Below, piece after piece: positions 45,012-53,816 of a stretch of DNA of 64,000 bases. Under the pieces are notes generated by a model that did no database searches, was not told the DNA's origin, and saw only the letters and a program-made list of their open reading frames with translations. Origin of the DNA: Paractinoplanes atraurantiacus (GTDB taxonomy: Bacteria; Actinomycetota; Actinomycetes; Mycobacteriales; Micromonosporaceae); assembly GCF_900215205.1 (NCBI RefSeq), contig NZ_OBDY01000004.1, positions 340,980 through 404,979 on the forward strand, written 5' to 3'. The position numbers were made by a program, and so were the translations under genes. Every line of letters starts with the position of its first letter. Position 1 is the stretch's first letter.

Positions 45012-46070
45012 CTACTCGGCTGAGCGTGGGGCGGGAACGCTGACCGCCAGGCCGGAGTAGGCGGGGGCCGGGGAGACCGGCACCGCCCGGGGGCGGCGGC
45101 CCGGGATCAGGGCGAGGCCGCGGCCCGCCGACCAGTCCTCGACCCAGCCCAGGGCCATCACGACCAGGGCCAGCAACGCCGTCACCAGGATGAGGCGCCA
45201 GGAGATGCCGACCCAGCCGAAGATGGGCAGGCCGGTCGTGTTGGCCAGACGGACCACCAGCAGGATGAGCGGCACGTGCCACAGGTAGATGGTCAGGGCG
45301 CGGGCGTTCAGCACCTTGAGGATCCGCCACGACGGGATGCGCGGGTTCACGCTCAGGGCGACCAGGATGAACGCGGTCGACCAGAGCGCGTTGGCCAGCG
45401 GGATGTCGTTGAGGTCGAGGCCGCGCGGACCCGGGTGGGTCAGTGCCCAGGCCGCGCCCGCGGTGCCCAGCACGCCGGCCAACCACCACCGGCGCTGGTG
45501 GAGGACGCCGCCCGGCGACAGCATGCCGTCGTGATGGGCGAAACCCAGGAGCCACGCACTGCCGTACAGGCAAAGGTCTCGAATGATCGCCGGAGGCGTC
45601 AGCCCGGCGAAAGTGATCACCGCCAGGCCGAGGTAGGGGGCGATGATCGTGGGGAGCGGGAAGCGGCGGAACAGTGGCAGGGCCAGGGGGGACAGCAGCA
45701 CGAACCACAGGAAGTCCCGCAGGTACCACATCGCGGCCAGGCCTTCGAGCCAGAAGCCGGTGGCCGGCGGGTCTTCGACCGGGAAGGCCCAGAGCAGCAC
45801 CTTCCAGTCCCAGACCATGCCGCCGATCAGCATGAACGGGACGGCCACGCCCACCAGCACCCACAGCGCCGGCAGCAGGCGGTGCAGGCGCCGCTCGACC
45901 GCCCACGGACCGTAACGGTCGAGGGAGGCCGCCATCATGCTCCCGGCCAGGGCGAACATGACCGACATGGCCGGGAAGACGATCGTCAGGGCCGCCCAGC
46001 CGCTGGAGTGGTAGATCACCACTCGGACGGTTGCCACGGCACGCAAGAGGTCCAGGTACCGGTTCCGCAT
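45012..46070 (-). CDS. Acyltransferase 3 family membrane protein
   Basis: 352 residues. The family start is MRNRYLDLLRAVATVRVVIYHSSGWAAL, including the Arg and the catalytic-region His in VVIYHSSG, followed by FPAMSVMFALAGSMM. About ten transmembrane helices follow, including LTIYLWHVPLILLVVRLA near the C-terminus. These enzymes transfer acyl groups from the cytoplasmic to the outer face onto sugars or peptides. The substrate is unknown. An AT-rich 80-bp stretch upstream (46071-46152) probably holds its promoter. Confidence 0.87.
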   Translation of the reverse strand: MRNRYLDLLRAVATVRVVIYHSSGWAALTIVFPAMSVMFALAGSMMAASLDRYGPWAVERRLHRLLPALWVLVGVAVPFMLIGGMVWDWKVLLWAFPVEDPPATGFWLEGLAAMWYLRDFLWFVLLSPLALPLFRRFPLPTIIAPYLGLAVITFAGLTPPAIIRDLCLYGSAWLLGFAHHDGMLSPGGVLHQRRWWLAGVLGTAGAAWALTHPGPRGLDLNDIPLANALWSTAFILVALSVNPRIPSWRILKVLNARALTIYLWHVPLILLVVRLANTTGLPIFGWVGISWRLILVTALLALVVMALGWVEDWSAGRGLALIPGRRPRAVPVSPAPAYSGLAVSVPAPRSAE

Positions 46071-46152
46071 AGGGTTCGTTGTTACCCAATTACGGACGAG
46101 ACCCGCAAATCAGCGTGAGTTATCCCATAATCGAAGGATTGTCCTATTTAGA

Positions 46153-47928
46153 TCAAAAACCTAGCTTACGCAGCTGACGTGGATCGCGCTGCCACTCCTT
46201 GGCCACTCGAACGTGAAGATCGAGATAAACGCGGGTGCCGAGCAGGTTCTCGATCTCCGTGCGGGCCTGGCTGCCGACGTCCTTGAGGCGGGCACCCTTC
46301 GCGCCGATCACGATCGACTTCTGGCTGTCCCGCTCCACGTACAGATCCGCGAAGATCTTCGTGACGCCGTTCTCGACCATCATTTCCTCGACGAGTACGG
46401 CGATGGAGTGCGGCAGCTCGTCGCGGACACCCTCGAGCGCGGCCTCGCGGATCAGCTCCGCGATCAGCACCTGCTCCGGCTCGTCGGTCATCACGTCGTC
46501 GGGGTAGAGCTGCGGCGACTCCGGCAGATGCTTGACCAGCACGTCCACCAACGTCTGGACCTGATGCCCAGAAACCGCGCTGACCGGGACGATCTCGGCG
46601 AAATCGTACAGCTCACTCACCGCAAGCAAATGCTTGGCCAACGTCGCCGGATCAACCAGGTCGACCTTGGTCACCACCGCGATGATCGTCGCTTTGAGCT
46701 CGGCCATCTCGGCCGAGATGAACCGGTCGCCGCGCCCCACCGGCTCGTCCGCCGGGAAACAGACGCCGATCACGTCGACCTCGCTCCACACCTCACGCAC
46801 GAGATCGTTCAGCCGCTCGCCGAGCAGCGTCCGCGGTCGATGCAACCCGGGCGTGTCGACCAGCACGAGCTGCGAGTTCTCCTGGTGCAGGATGCCACGG
46901 ATCACGTGCCGGGTCGTCTGCGGCTTGTTCGACGTGATAGCGATCTTCTGCCCGATGATCGCGTTCGTCAGCGTGCTCTTGCCGGCATTGGGCCGCCCGA
47001 CGAAACACGCGAATCCGGCACGATAGACATCATCGACCACAGCGGCCCGCGACGCTTCCTGGTGCCGGTGCCGCTTCTTCCGAGGCCCACGGTGGTCACT
47101 CTGAGCAACAACGTCAGGGGCTTCGGAGGTACGCGGGGTGTCCGCCCCCGCCGGCTTGGACCGCCCGGAACTCTCGCCGGCGACGGGCCGCCAACGGTTC
47201 ACACTCGCCCGGGGCTTGCGCGTCTTGGCTTCCCCGCCGAGCGTCACGTCCCGCGGCCGCGTGTCAACAGCACCCGGCCCGGCGACCCCACGACCCGCCC
47301 CGCCACGCTGACCAGCGGTCCTTTGCCCGCCCGCACCGCGCGAGTCGGCACCCTGCCCGCCCGCACCGCGCGAGTCGGCACCCTGCCCGCCCGCACCGCG
47401 CGAGCCGGCACCCTGCACGGCCGCACCGCGCGAGTCGGCACCCTGCCCGGCCGCACCGCGGGGCTCAGCACCCTGACCGGCCGCAGCACCACGCTGGCCA
47501 TCGCCCGGCCCGGCCACACCTCGGCTCGCACCACCGCGCTGACCGGCGCCCGGCCCGGCGGCCACACCCCGGCCCGTACCGCCGCGCTGTCCCGCGCCCC
47601 GGCCGGAGCCCGAACCGCCCGCGCTGTCCGTCCGGCGGGCCGCACGCCTTTCCTGCCGGCGAAGCTCGTTCCGCTCCCCCGCCGTCAGCCGCCGCTGCTC
47701 CCCACCGGAATCGGACCGCTGGCCATCGGAAACGGACCGCTGGCTACCACTACCGGACCGCTGGCTACCACTACCGGACCGCTGGCCACTGGTACCGGAC
47801 CGCTGGCCACTGGCACCGGAACGCTGGCCACCGGCACCGGAACGCTTACCGTCCGCCGGCCGCTTGCCTCGGGGCGTGTCGTCGGCCCGGCGGGCCGTGC
47901 CCGGGCGCTCCTCGCGTGCGTCGCTCAT
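46153..47928 (-). CDS. era: GTPase Era with a long repetitive N-terminal extension
   Basis: 591 residues. The Era core occupies about residues 295-591: G1 GRPNAGKST, switch region TTRHVIRG, G3 DTPGLHRPRTLLGERLN, G4 TKVDLVD, G5 SAVSG. A KH domain follows: IVIGAKGARLKDVGSQARTEIENLLGTRVYLDLHVRV. Era binds 16S rRNA and matures the 30S subunit. The first 290 residues are Arg/Gly/Ser/Gln-rich with two tandem-repeat tracts and are absent from typical Era (about 300 residues). ATG 47928 overlaps the upstream deaminase-like stop. The extension is basic and likely disordered. Confidence 0.93.
   Translation of the reverse strand: MSDAREERPGTARRADDTPRGKRPADGKRSGAGGQRSGASGQRSGTSGQRSGSGSQRSGSGSQRSVSDGQRSDSGGEQRRLTAGERNELRRQERRAARRTDSAGGSGSGRGAGQRGGTGRGVAAGPGAGQRGGASRGVAGPGDGQRGAAAGQGAEPRGAAGQGADSRGAAVQGAGSRGAGGQGADSRGAGGQGADSRGAGGQRTAGQRGGAGRGVAGPGAVDTRPRDVTLGGEAKTRKPRASVNRWRPVAGESSGRSKPAGADTPRTSEAPDVVAQSDHRGPRKKRHRHQEASRAAVVDDVYRAGFACFVGRPNAGKSTLTNAIIGQKIAITSNKPQTTRHVIRGILHQENSQLVLVDTPGLHRPRTLLGERLNDLVREVWSEVDVIGVCFPADEPVGRGDRFISAEMAELKATIIAVVTKVDLVDPATLAKHLLAVSELYDFAEIVPVSAVSGHQVQTLVDVLVKHLPESPQLYPDDVMTDEPEQVLIAELIREAALEGVRDELPHSIAVLVEEMMVENGVTKIFADLYVERDSQKSIVIGAKGARLKDVGSQARTEIENLLGTRVYLDLHVRVAKEWQRDPRQLRKLGF
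47321..47490 (-). repeat. 30-bp in-frame repeat in the era extension
   Basis: Four full units of 30 bp at 47341, 47371, 47401 and 47431, with a 20-bp partial copy at 47321 and a diverged copy at 47461. Each encodes a ten-residue GADSRGAGGQ-like block on the minus strand. Sequence identity between neighbours is high, so expansion is probably recent. Confidence 0.9.
47712..47858 (-). repeat. 21-bp in-frame repeat in the era extension
   Basis: CGGACCGCTGGC-type words recur at exactly 21-bp spacing at 47712, 47733, 47754, 47775, 47796, 47817 and 47838. On the minus strand they encode seven-residue GQRSGxS-like blocks. This is a second, independent array, with a different period from the 30-bp one. 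Confidence 0.9.
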
Positions 47929-48272
47929 GCTGTGACCGTGCTGCGGAGGGTGCCGGCCGGGGCCGCCACGTGGATCGGGGCCGACGAGGCCAGGTCGCGC
48001 ACTGCCGCGTGGCCCGCGCCCTCCAGGTCGGCCGCCTCGGTCACTACCGCCGCCGCCTCGATCTTTGTCGCGCCTGAGGACACCGCCGACGCCACCGCCA
48101 GTTGCAGCGCACTGATCGCCAGCGACGGCAGCGCCACGGTGGCCGCCGCGTACGTGCGGCCGTCCTGATCCCGTACCGCCGCACCCTCAGCCGCACCCAC
48201 CCGGGCCCGGGCCGATCGCGCCAGAGTGACCAGTTTGTTGTCCTCAGCGCTCAAAGCGAAAGTCTCAGGCAT
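47925..48272 (-). CDS. Cytidine deaminase-like protein (degenerate)
   Basis: 115 residues: MPETFALSAEDNKLVTLARSARARVGAAEGAAVRDQDGRTYAAATVALPSLAISALQLAVASAVSSG. This matches the small actinobacterial family annotated cytidine deaminase between corC and era. The zinc motifs of true enzymes (H/C-A-E and P-C-x2-C) are absent, so deaminase activity is unlikely. It overlaps the corC stop by 8 bp and the era start by 4 bp, so it is part of the ybeY-corC-era transcript. Confidence 0.8.
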   Translation of the reverse strand: MPETFALSAEDNKLVTLARSARARVGAAEGAAVRDQDGRTYAAATVALPSLAISALQLAVASAVSSGATKIEAAAVVTEAADLEGAGHAAVRDLASSAPIHVAAPAGTLRSTVTA

Positions 48273-49647
48273 CCGCGGTTTGTCTTTCCTCGTTCTCGGA
48301 GTCGGCAGGCGACTCGGCTGTGTCTTCGTCCTGCTCGGGCTCGACCCGGCGCACCAGCACCGAGTCGATGCGGTTGCGCCGGCCGGTCGTTCCCTCGGCG
48401 ACCAGGTGCAGGCCGCCCACGTCGACGGTCGCGCCCGGGATCGGCACCCGGCCCAGCGCCTGGGCCAGCAGGCCACCGACCGTCTCGACCTCGTCGGCCG
48501 GCAGCTCCACCCCGAAGATCTCGCCGAGATCCTCGATCGGCAGCCGGGCCGTCACCCGCACCGCGCCGTCGGGCAGGTGCTCGACCGGTGGGCGCTCGAC
48601 GTCGTATTCGTCGGTGATCTCGCCGACGATCTCCTCAAGGATGTCCTCGATCGTGACCAGGCCCGCCGTGCCACCGTACTCGTCCACGACGATCACCAGG
48701 TGGGTGCGTGCCGCCTGCATCTCCGAGAGCAGGTCGTCGACCGGTTTCGACTCGGGCACGAACGTCGCCGGCCGCATCAGGTCGGCCACCGCCTCGGCCG
48801 TCGACGCCGGGTCGCCGGACTGGGTGCGGCGGATCACGTCTTTCAGGTACAGCAGGCCCAGCACGTCGTCGACGCTCTCGCCGATCACCGGGATGCGCGA
48901 GAAGCCCGAGCGCAGGAAGAGGTAGAGCGCCTGCTGGAGGGTCTTCGAGCCCTCGATCCATACCATCTCGGTGCGGGGCACCATCACCTCGCGGGCGATC
49001 GTGTCGCCCAGCGTGAAGACCGAGTGGATCATCTCGCGCTCGCCGTGCTCGACGACGCCGCGCTGCTCGGCCAGGTCGACCAGTTCCCGCAGCTCCACCT
49101 GACTGCCGAACGGGCCCTCCGGGAAGCCCTTGCCCGGCGTCACCGCGTTACCGATCAGGATCAGCAGCGAGGCCAGCGGGTTGAGGACCTTGCCCAGCCA
49201 CCGCACGAGCGGCGCGGCCGCGCGGCCCACCGCGTACGCGTGCTGGCGCCCCACCGTGCGCGGGGCCACCCCCACCACCACGAAGCTCACCACGGTCATC
49301 GTGCCCGCGGTGACCAGGGCGGCCGTCCAGCCGATGCCCCAGCTGTCGACCGCGACCAGAGCGACCAGCGTGGTCGCGGTCAGCTCGCAGAGCAGCCGCA
49401 GCAGGAGCAGCAGGTTGAGGTGGCGGACGACGTCGGAGGCGACAGCGGTCAGCGCTCCCGCGCCCCGCTCGCCCTCACGGGCCATCTCGCTCGCGCGGGC
49501 CGGCGACACCGAGCCCAGGGCCGCGTCGGCCATCGAGGCGAGGCCGGCCAGCAGCACCAGCAGCACCGCGAAGATGATCAGTTGCAGGTCGGGCAGGCCG
49601 GCCGAGACGCCGGCCGAGCCTGCCGCGATTAGATTGGCGGGGTCCAT
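48265..49647 (-). CDS. CorC/HlyC-type CBS-domain membrane protein
   Basis: 460 residues. The N-terminal CNNM/DUF21 membrane domain has about four helices (LQLIIFAVLLVLLAGLASMADAALGSVSPARA). Paired CBS domains at about residues 200-330 (MVPRTEMVWI, SRIPVIGESVDDVLGLLYLKDV, HLVIVVDEYGGTAGLVTIEDILEEIVGEITDEYD) are followed by a CorC_HlyC FAD/PCMH-like C-domain. Relatives act in Mg/Co efflux. It corresponds to M. tuberculosis Rv2366c and keeps the same neighbours. Confidence 0.9.
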   Translation of the reverse strand: MDPANLIAAGSAGVSAGLPDLQLIIFAVLLVLLAGLASMADAALGSVSPARASEMAREGERGAGALTAVASDVVRHLNLLLLLRLLCELTATTLVALVAVDSWGIGWTAALVTAGTMTVVSFVVVGVAPRTVGRQHAYAVGRAAAPLVRWLGKVLNPLASLLILIGNAVTPGKGFPEGPFGSQVELRELVDLAEQRGVVEHGEREMIHSVFTLGDTIAREVMVPRTEMVWIEGSKTLQQALYLFLRSGFSRIPVIGESVDDVLGLLYLKDVIRRTQSGDPASTAEAVADLMRPATFVPESKPVDDLLSEMQAARTHLVIVVDEYGGTAGLVTIEDILEEIVGEITDEYDVERPPVEHLPDGAVRVTARLPIEDLGEIFGVELPADEVETVGGLLAQALGRVPIPGATVDVGGLHLVAEGTTGRRNRIDSVLVRRVEPEQDEDTAESPADSENEERQTADA

Positions 49648-49649
49648 GG

Positions 49650-50120
49650 TCAGCCGGTCTTCCGGCTGGCCCGCCAGGCCTGAAGGAGCTTGTTCTGCAG
49701 GCCGAACATCTCGCGCTCCTCCTCCGGCTCGGCGTGGTCGTAACCGAGCAGGTGCAGCGCGCCGTGCACGGTCAGCAGGTGCAGCTCATCGGCGGCGGAG
49801 TGCCCGGCCGCGGCGGCCTGTTTGGCGGCCACCTCGGGGGCCAGCACGATGTCGCCGAGCAGCGCCGGCTCACCCGTGCCGGCCTCGCCGGGACCGTGGT
49901 CGACGCTGCCCTCGTCCATCGGGAACGCGAGAACGTCGGTGGGCCCGTCACCACCCATCCAGCGATGGTTCAGCTCGGCCATGTATTCGATGTCGACGAG
50001 CAGGATCGACAGCTCGGCGAGCGGGTTGACCCCCATCTCGTCGAGCGCGTACCGGGCCACCGCGAGGATCGCGTCGGTGTCGACCTCGACTCCCGACTCG
50101 TTGGCGATCTCGATGGACAT
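49650..50120 (-). CDS. ybeY: Endoribonuclease YbeY (rRNA maturation)
   Basis: 156 residues. The metal-binding motif is [11 protein letters not shown] (HGxLHLxGYDH), with three His ligands for Zn. Upstream is [22 protein letters not shown], the family N-terminal signature. YbeY is a single-strand RNase for 16S rRNA 3' maturation and 70S quality control. It sits between phoH and the corC-like gene, as in most bacteria. Confidence 0.95.
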   Translation of the reverse strand: MSIEIANESGVEVDTDAILAVARYALDEMGVNPLAELSILLVDIEYMAELNHRWMGGDGPTDVLAFPMDEGSVDHGPGEAGTGEPALLGDIVLAPEVAAKQAAAAGHSAADELHLLTVHGALHLLGYDHAEPEEEREMFGLQNKLLQAWRASRKTG

Positions 50121-50141
50121 AGTGGTGCGTTTACCCCTTGA

Positions 50142-52292
50142 TCAGCGCCGTCGCCCGGACCGGCCGCCGCTGGCGGCCCGCCCCGGCACGGCGTGGACGG
50201 ATTGAGTTGAGCTCTGTTCCTGCTCGGCGTCGTACCTGGCGTACGCGTCGACGATCTCCGCCACCAGCCGGTGCCGGACCACGTCGGAGCTGGACAGCTC
50301 GGCGAAGTGGACGTCCTCGACATTTTGCAGGATCTCGCGCACGACCTTGAGACCACTGGTGGTCCCACCCGGCAGGTCGACCTGCGTGACGTCACCGGTA
50401 ACAACGATCTTGGCACCGAACCCGAGCCGGGTCAGGAACATCTTCATCTGCTCGGGCGTCGTGTTCTGCGCCTCGTCGAGAATGATGAACGCGTCGTTGA
50501 GGGTGTTGTGGGTCACGATCAGGTCGTCGGTGACGTAGAGCGAGTCGGCCGCGCCCACCTGGATGCAGACCGTCTCGGTCTCGCCCATCGGCTCGATCTC
50601 GTGGACGAACCGCATCGGGCGGCCGCCCTCGGACACGTCGTATGCATCCCGCTTGCGACCGAGCCGGAACGGCACGATCCCCTCGGGCAGGCGGATATCC
50701 AGGACGAACGCGTCGTTCCGGTACTCCACCGCTCGGCCGTTGGCAGATCCGGGCTTGCGGCCGGCCGCCACCCGGCGCCGCCAATACGCAACACCGCCGA
50801 GCGAACGGACAAGGAAGACCACGTCGTCGCGCAGCCGCTCGGAGCAGGTCGTGTACTGGATGCGGCAGGTGCGGCCGCTCTGTGTGACCGGACCGCCGTC
50901 GCTGTCCAGCAAGCCCTGCAGCACCGCCAGTCGTACCTCGGCGCTGTTCTGCAGGTATACCTGCGGGACGAATTTCGTGTGGGACTTGCTACCGGCGAGA
51001 CCCAGTTCGCGGAGCGCGACGGTGACCGGGTTGTGCACGATGACGCCGCCGCGCCGGCCGTTGACGTGGCGCAGAACGTAATCGACACCACCCTTGTGGC
51101 GGAGCTCGATGTCGGGCAGCGCCGCCTCCAGCGCCTCCGCCAACTCGGGGTCGGCGGTGGCGAAGGCCGGCGTGGTGGTCGTCGTCAGACAACCGTCACC
51201 GAGCAGAAGACCCAGCGCGTACGCGTCGAGCGGCACCTCCTGCGGGACGAACTCCACCGCGTCGACCAGCGGAAGCTCGTACCGGTGAACCGGACCCCGG
51301 CGCAGGTTGCCGATCATGTCCTGCGTCTGCAGGACACGCCACGGACGGCCGTGACTGCGGTCGTCCACGGAACGGACGGTCCACAGGTGCTCGCCGCAGG
51401 CCAGCGTCGAGGCGCCGTCCTGCGTCGTCACCCGATAGACCTCCTTGCGGCCCTGGGGGTAGACGCCCAGCACCGGCGTCGGGAGACCGTCCGAGCCGAC
51501 GACCAGGTCGCCGACCCGAAGATCGCCGATCTGGCGCCAGCCGTCGGGCGTCAGCACGTTCGCCGTGAGCGGCTGGGCCCGGCCACGCATGTACGCCAGC
51601 GGAGCGACCTCGATTGTTCCGGCCGCCATCAGGCGCGGGATCGACTCGGGGTCGAGCATGTCGTGCAGGGCGTCGTAGAGCGGCCGCAGATACGGGTCGA
51701 TCTTCTCGTTCAGAGTGCCGGGCAGGAAGCCCAGGCGCTCGCCCGCCTCGACGGCCGGCCGGGTCAGGATGAGGCGGCTGACCTGCTTGGCCAGCAGCGC
51801 CTGCACGGCCTTGGCCATCGCCAGATACGTCTTACCGGTACCGGCGGGGCCGATGCCGAAGACGATCGTGTTCTCGTCGATGGCGTCGACGTAGCGTTTC
51901 TGGCCCAGCGTCTTGGGACGGATGGTCTTGCCGCGGCGGGACAGGATGTTGAGGGTGAGCACCTCGGCCGGGCGCTCGGCGGTCTCGTCCTCCAGCATCG
52001 CCACGGTGCGGCGGACCGAGTCGACCGAGAGCGTCTCGCCCTTCTCGATGAGCTCGATGAGCTCGGAGAAGAGGCGTTCCGCGGTGGCGTTCTCGGCGGG
52101 ATCACCGGTGATGGTGATCTCGTTGCCGCGAACGTGGACGTCGCTGGCGAGAGTTCGCTCGATGAGCCGCAGGATTTCGTCCTTGGCACCCAGGAGGTTC
52201 ACCATGATCTTGGGGTCGGCGACCGAGATCTTGGTTTGCACCCGCGCCGAGCTGCTGGAGCCTGCGCTGGAAGGGTTCGGCGTACCGGTCAT
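50142..52292 (-). CDS. phoH: PhoH-family ATPase interrupted by an intein
   Basis: 716 residues before splicing. ATG 52292 gives MTGTPNPSSAGSSSSARVQTKISVADPKIMVNLLGAKDE. The KH-like N-terminal domain precedes the ATPase: Walker A GIGPAGTGKTYLA at about residue 145, EAGERLGFLPG, and Walker B FIILDEAQNTTPEQMKMFLTRLG after the intein. Sensor residues follow in VVTGDVTQVDLP. PhoH is an RNA-linked ATPase often coupled to YbeY. The extein is cut at YMRGR/TLNDAF, just before Walker B. After splicing the protein would be 358 residues, the normal PhoH size, so activity should depend on splicing. Confidence 0.94.
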   Translation of the reverse strand: MTGTPNPSSAGSSSSARVQTKISVADPKIMVNLLGAKDEILRLIERTLASDVHVRGNEITITGDPAENATAERLFSELIELIEKGETLSVDSVRRTVAMLEDETAERPAEVLTLNILSRRGKTIRPKTLGQKRYVDAIDENTIVFGIGPAGTGKTYLAMAKAVQALLAKQVSRLILTRPAVEAGERLGFLPGTLNEKIDPYLRPLYDALHDMLDPESIPRLMAAGTIEVAPLAYMRGRAQPLTANVLTPDGWRQIGDLRVGDLVVGSDGLPTPVLGVYPQGRKEVYRVTTQDGASTLACGEHLWTVRSVDDRSHGRPWRVLQTQDMIGNLRRGPVHRYELPLVDAVEFVPQEVPLDAYALGLLLGDGCLTTTTTPAFATADPELAEALEAALPDIELRHKGGVDYVLRHVNGRRGGVIVHNPVTVALRELGLAGSKSHTKFVPQVYLQNSAEVRLAVLQGLLDSDGGPVTQSGRTCRIQYTTCSERLRDDVVFLVRSLGGVAYWRRRVAAGRKPGSANGRAVEYRNDAFVLDIRLPEGIVPFRLGRKRDAYDVSEGGRPMRFVHEIEPMGETETVCIQVGAADSLYVTDDLIVTHNTLNDAFIILDEAQNTTPEQMKMFLTRLGFGAKIVVTGDVTQVDLPGGTTSGLKVVREILQNVEDVHFAELSSSDVVRHRLVAEIVDAYARYDAEQEQSSTQSVHAVPGRAASGGRSGRRR
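50505..51578 (-). other. Class 3-type intein with LAGLIDADG endonuclease, inserted in phoH
   Basis: 358 codons from A1 (51578-51576) to N358 (50507-50505), followed by Thr+1. The first residue is Ala, not Cys/Ser. Block A is NVLTPDGWRQIGDLRVGDLV. Block B is GASTLACGEHLWTV, with Trp66 two residues after the block His64 (position B:12). Block F has Cys338 (ETVCIQV, position F:4). The C-terminus is IVTHN with Thr356 before His357-Asn358 (G:5). Trp, Cys and Thr at these places are the WCT triplet that defines class 3 inteins, which use the block F Cys in place of residue 1. Endonuclease motifs are YALGLLLGDGCL and LAVLQGLLDSDGG. Confidence 0.88.
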
Positions 52293-52439
52293 AGGGCGGC
52301 CTGAAAGGCCTCCGCCACCTGCTCTCGTTCTCGGCGTCACCCAACCCTGGGCGGCGTGCTTCGAAGGAAGACTGCCATCGTATCCGCTAGGTCGCCCGGA
52401 CGCCGATGCCATTATCGCCGGGCAACCCTGAGGAAAACC

Positions 52440-53816
52440 CTAGGAGGCCCCGTCGGAGGCCCGGCCTCCGTCGAAGCCCTCCTGCACCCGGGCGAACCGG
52501 TAGGTGGCCCAGTGCATCGTGACGACCTCGCCGGTCGAGGAGCGGGTGAGCCGCAGCAACTCCCCCGCCTCGCGGCCGGAGACGGTACGGAGCACGTCCG
52601 GCTGCCCGGCCAGCGGCTCGAAGATCGCCGGTGGGGTGTCGGCCGGCGCCTCGGCCGAGCGAGCCTGGAGCGCCCCGCCGTGCCAGGAGAAGACGAACTG
52701 CGAGCCCTCGCCCCACCACGGCCCGAGGATCGAGCGGTACTGCGGCGGCGCGGGCGGCGCCGCCCGCCACGGGCGGATCTCGGCCGGGTCGAGCTCGGCC
52801 GACAGGCTCAGCAGCTCCGGCACCAGGTCGTTGATCTCGCCGGCGGTGCCCGAGGAGCCGAGCACGGCGACGGCCAGCCCGTCCGGGATGCCGTTGCCGC
52901 GGCGGCCGTAGGCGCCGGCCAGGAAACCGGGCATGGCGCCGTCGTGGCCGACGTCGACCACCCGTTTGGGGTGCGGGACGAGGATGAGGCCGAGGCCCCA
53001 GCCGACGCTCCAGAGCGTGTCGTTGGCGGTGGTGGCCGGGAAGCGGGCCTCCTCCAGCGTGGCCGCGGCCAGCACCTTGCCGTCGGGGTCGATCAGCTCG
53101 GGGTGGGCCAGGAACGAGGCCCAGGTCGCCATGTCGCTCGCCGTGCTCCACAGCTGGGCGGCCGGGCCGACGCCGCCGAGGTCGGTCTGCGGCTCGGGCC
53201 GGGCGGCGTCGGAGTACGCGTCGACGATGTAGCCGACCGCGGCCTGGGCCGGCGGCTCGAGCGTGGTCGCCGTGAGCCGCAGCGGGTCGAGGATCCGCTC
53301 CTGGAGCACGGTCGCCCAGGTGCCGCCGCGCAGCTTGGCCACGAGCTGGCCGAGGACGGCGAAACCGAGGTTGGAGTAGTGGAAGCGGCGCGCGTTGGGC
53401 AGCACCCGCTCGGCCCGGTCGAGCTCGGCGATCAGGCCGGCGTCGTCGGGGGCGACCAGGGTGTCCCAGACGTCGCCGTACGGCTCACGCTGGAACCCGG
53501 AGGTGTGCGAGAGCAGCCGCCGGACGGTGGCGTCGCCGTGCGCGGGCACGTCCAGGTGCTTCGCGATGGGGTCGTCGAGGTCGAGCAGCCCCTCGTCGCG
53601 GCACTGGAGCACCAGCACGGCGGTGAAGGTCTTGGTGATCGACCCGATCCGGAACCGGGTGTCGGGGTTCAGCGGGCGGCCCGGGTCGCCGGAGTCGCCG
53701 ACAGTGAAGACCCAGGGCTCGCGGTCGGCCCGGTGCAGGGCGACCGACAGGGCGGGGACGCGGCCCTCGGCCTGCGCCTTGCGGGCGGCCCGCTCGTAGC
53801 GGTCCTCGGCGCTCAT
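52440..53816 (-). CDS. Serine hydrolase, class C beta-lactamase family
   Basis: 458 residues. The catalytic S-x-x-K is in FRIGSITKTFTAVLVLQ, and Tyr of the Y-x-N motif is in FHYSNLGFAVLGQLV. HDGAMPGFLAG occupies the position of the third motif. A C-terminal lipocalin-like region follows. There is no signal peptide, so it is cytoplasmic or exported by another route. Related proteins are D-aminopeptidases, esterases or PBPs; the substrate is unknown. ATG 53816 overlaps the HIT stop (ATGA). Confidence 0.87.
   Translation of the reverse strand: MSAEDRYERAARKAQAEGRVPALSVALHRADREPWVFTVGDSGDPGRPLNPDTRFRIGSITKTFTAVLVLQCRDEGLLDLDDPIAKHLDVPAHGDATVRRLLSHTSGFQREPYGDVWDTLVAPDDAGLIAELDRAERVLPNARRFHYSNLGFAVLGQLVAKLRGGTWATVLQERILDPLRLTATTLEPPAQAAVGYIVDAYSDAARPEPQTDLGGVGPAAQLWSTASDMATWASFLAHPELIDPDGKVLAAATLEEARFPATTANDTLWSVGWGLGLILVPHPKRVVDVGHDGAMPGFLAGAYGRRGNGIPDGLAVAVLGSSGTAGEINDLVPELLSLSAELDPAEIRPWRAAPPAPPQYRSILGPWWGEGSQFVFSWHGGALQARSAEAPADTPPAIFEPLAGQPDVLRTVSGREAGELLRLTRSSTGEVVTMHWATYRFARVQEGFDGGRASDGAS

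Noticed and set aside
46213..48168. 651-codon plus-strand frame opposite era
   Set aside because: Shadow of era; Arg/Pro/Thr repeats mirror the coding repeats. No ribosome site or family similarity.
50271..52304. 677-codon plus-strand frame opposite phoH
   Set aside because: Antisense to a well-supported gene with intein; composition is that of a GC-rich shadow.
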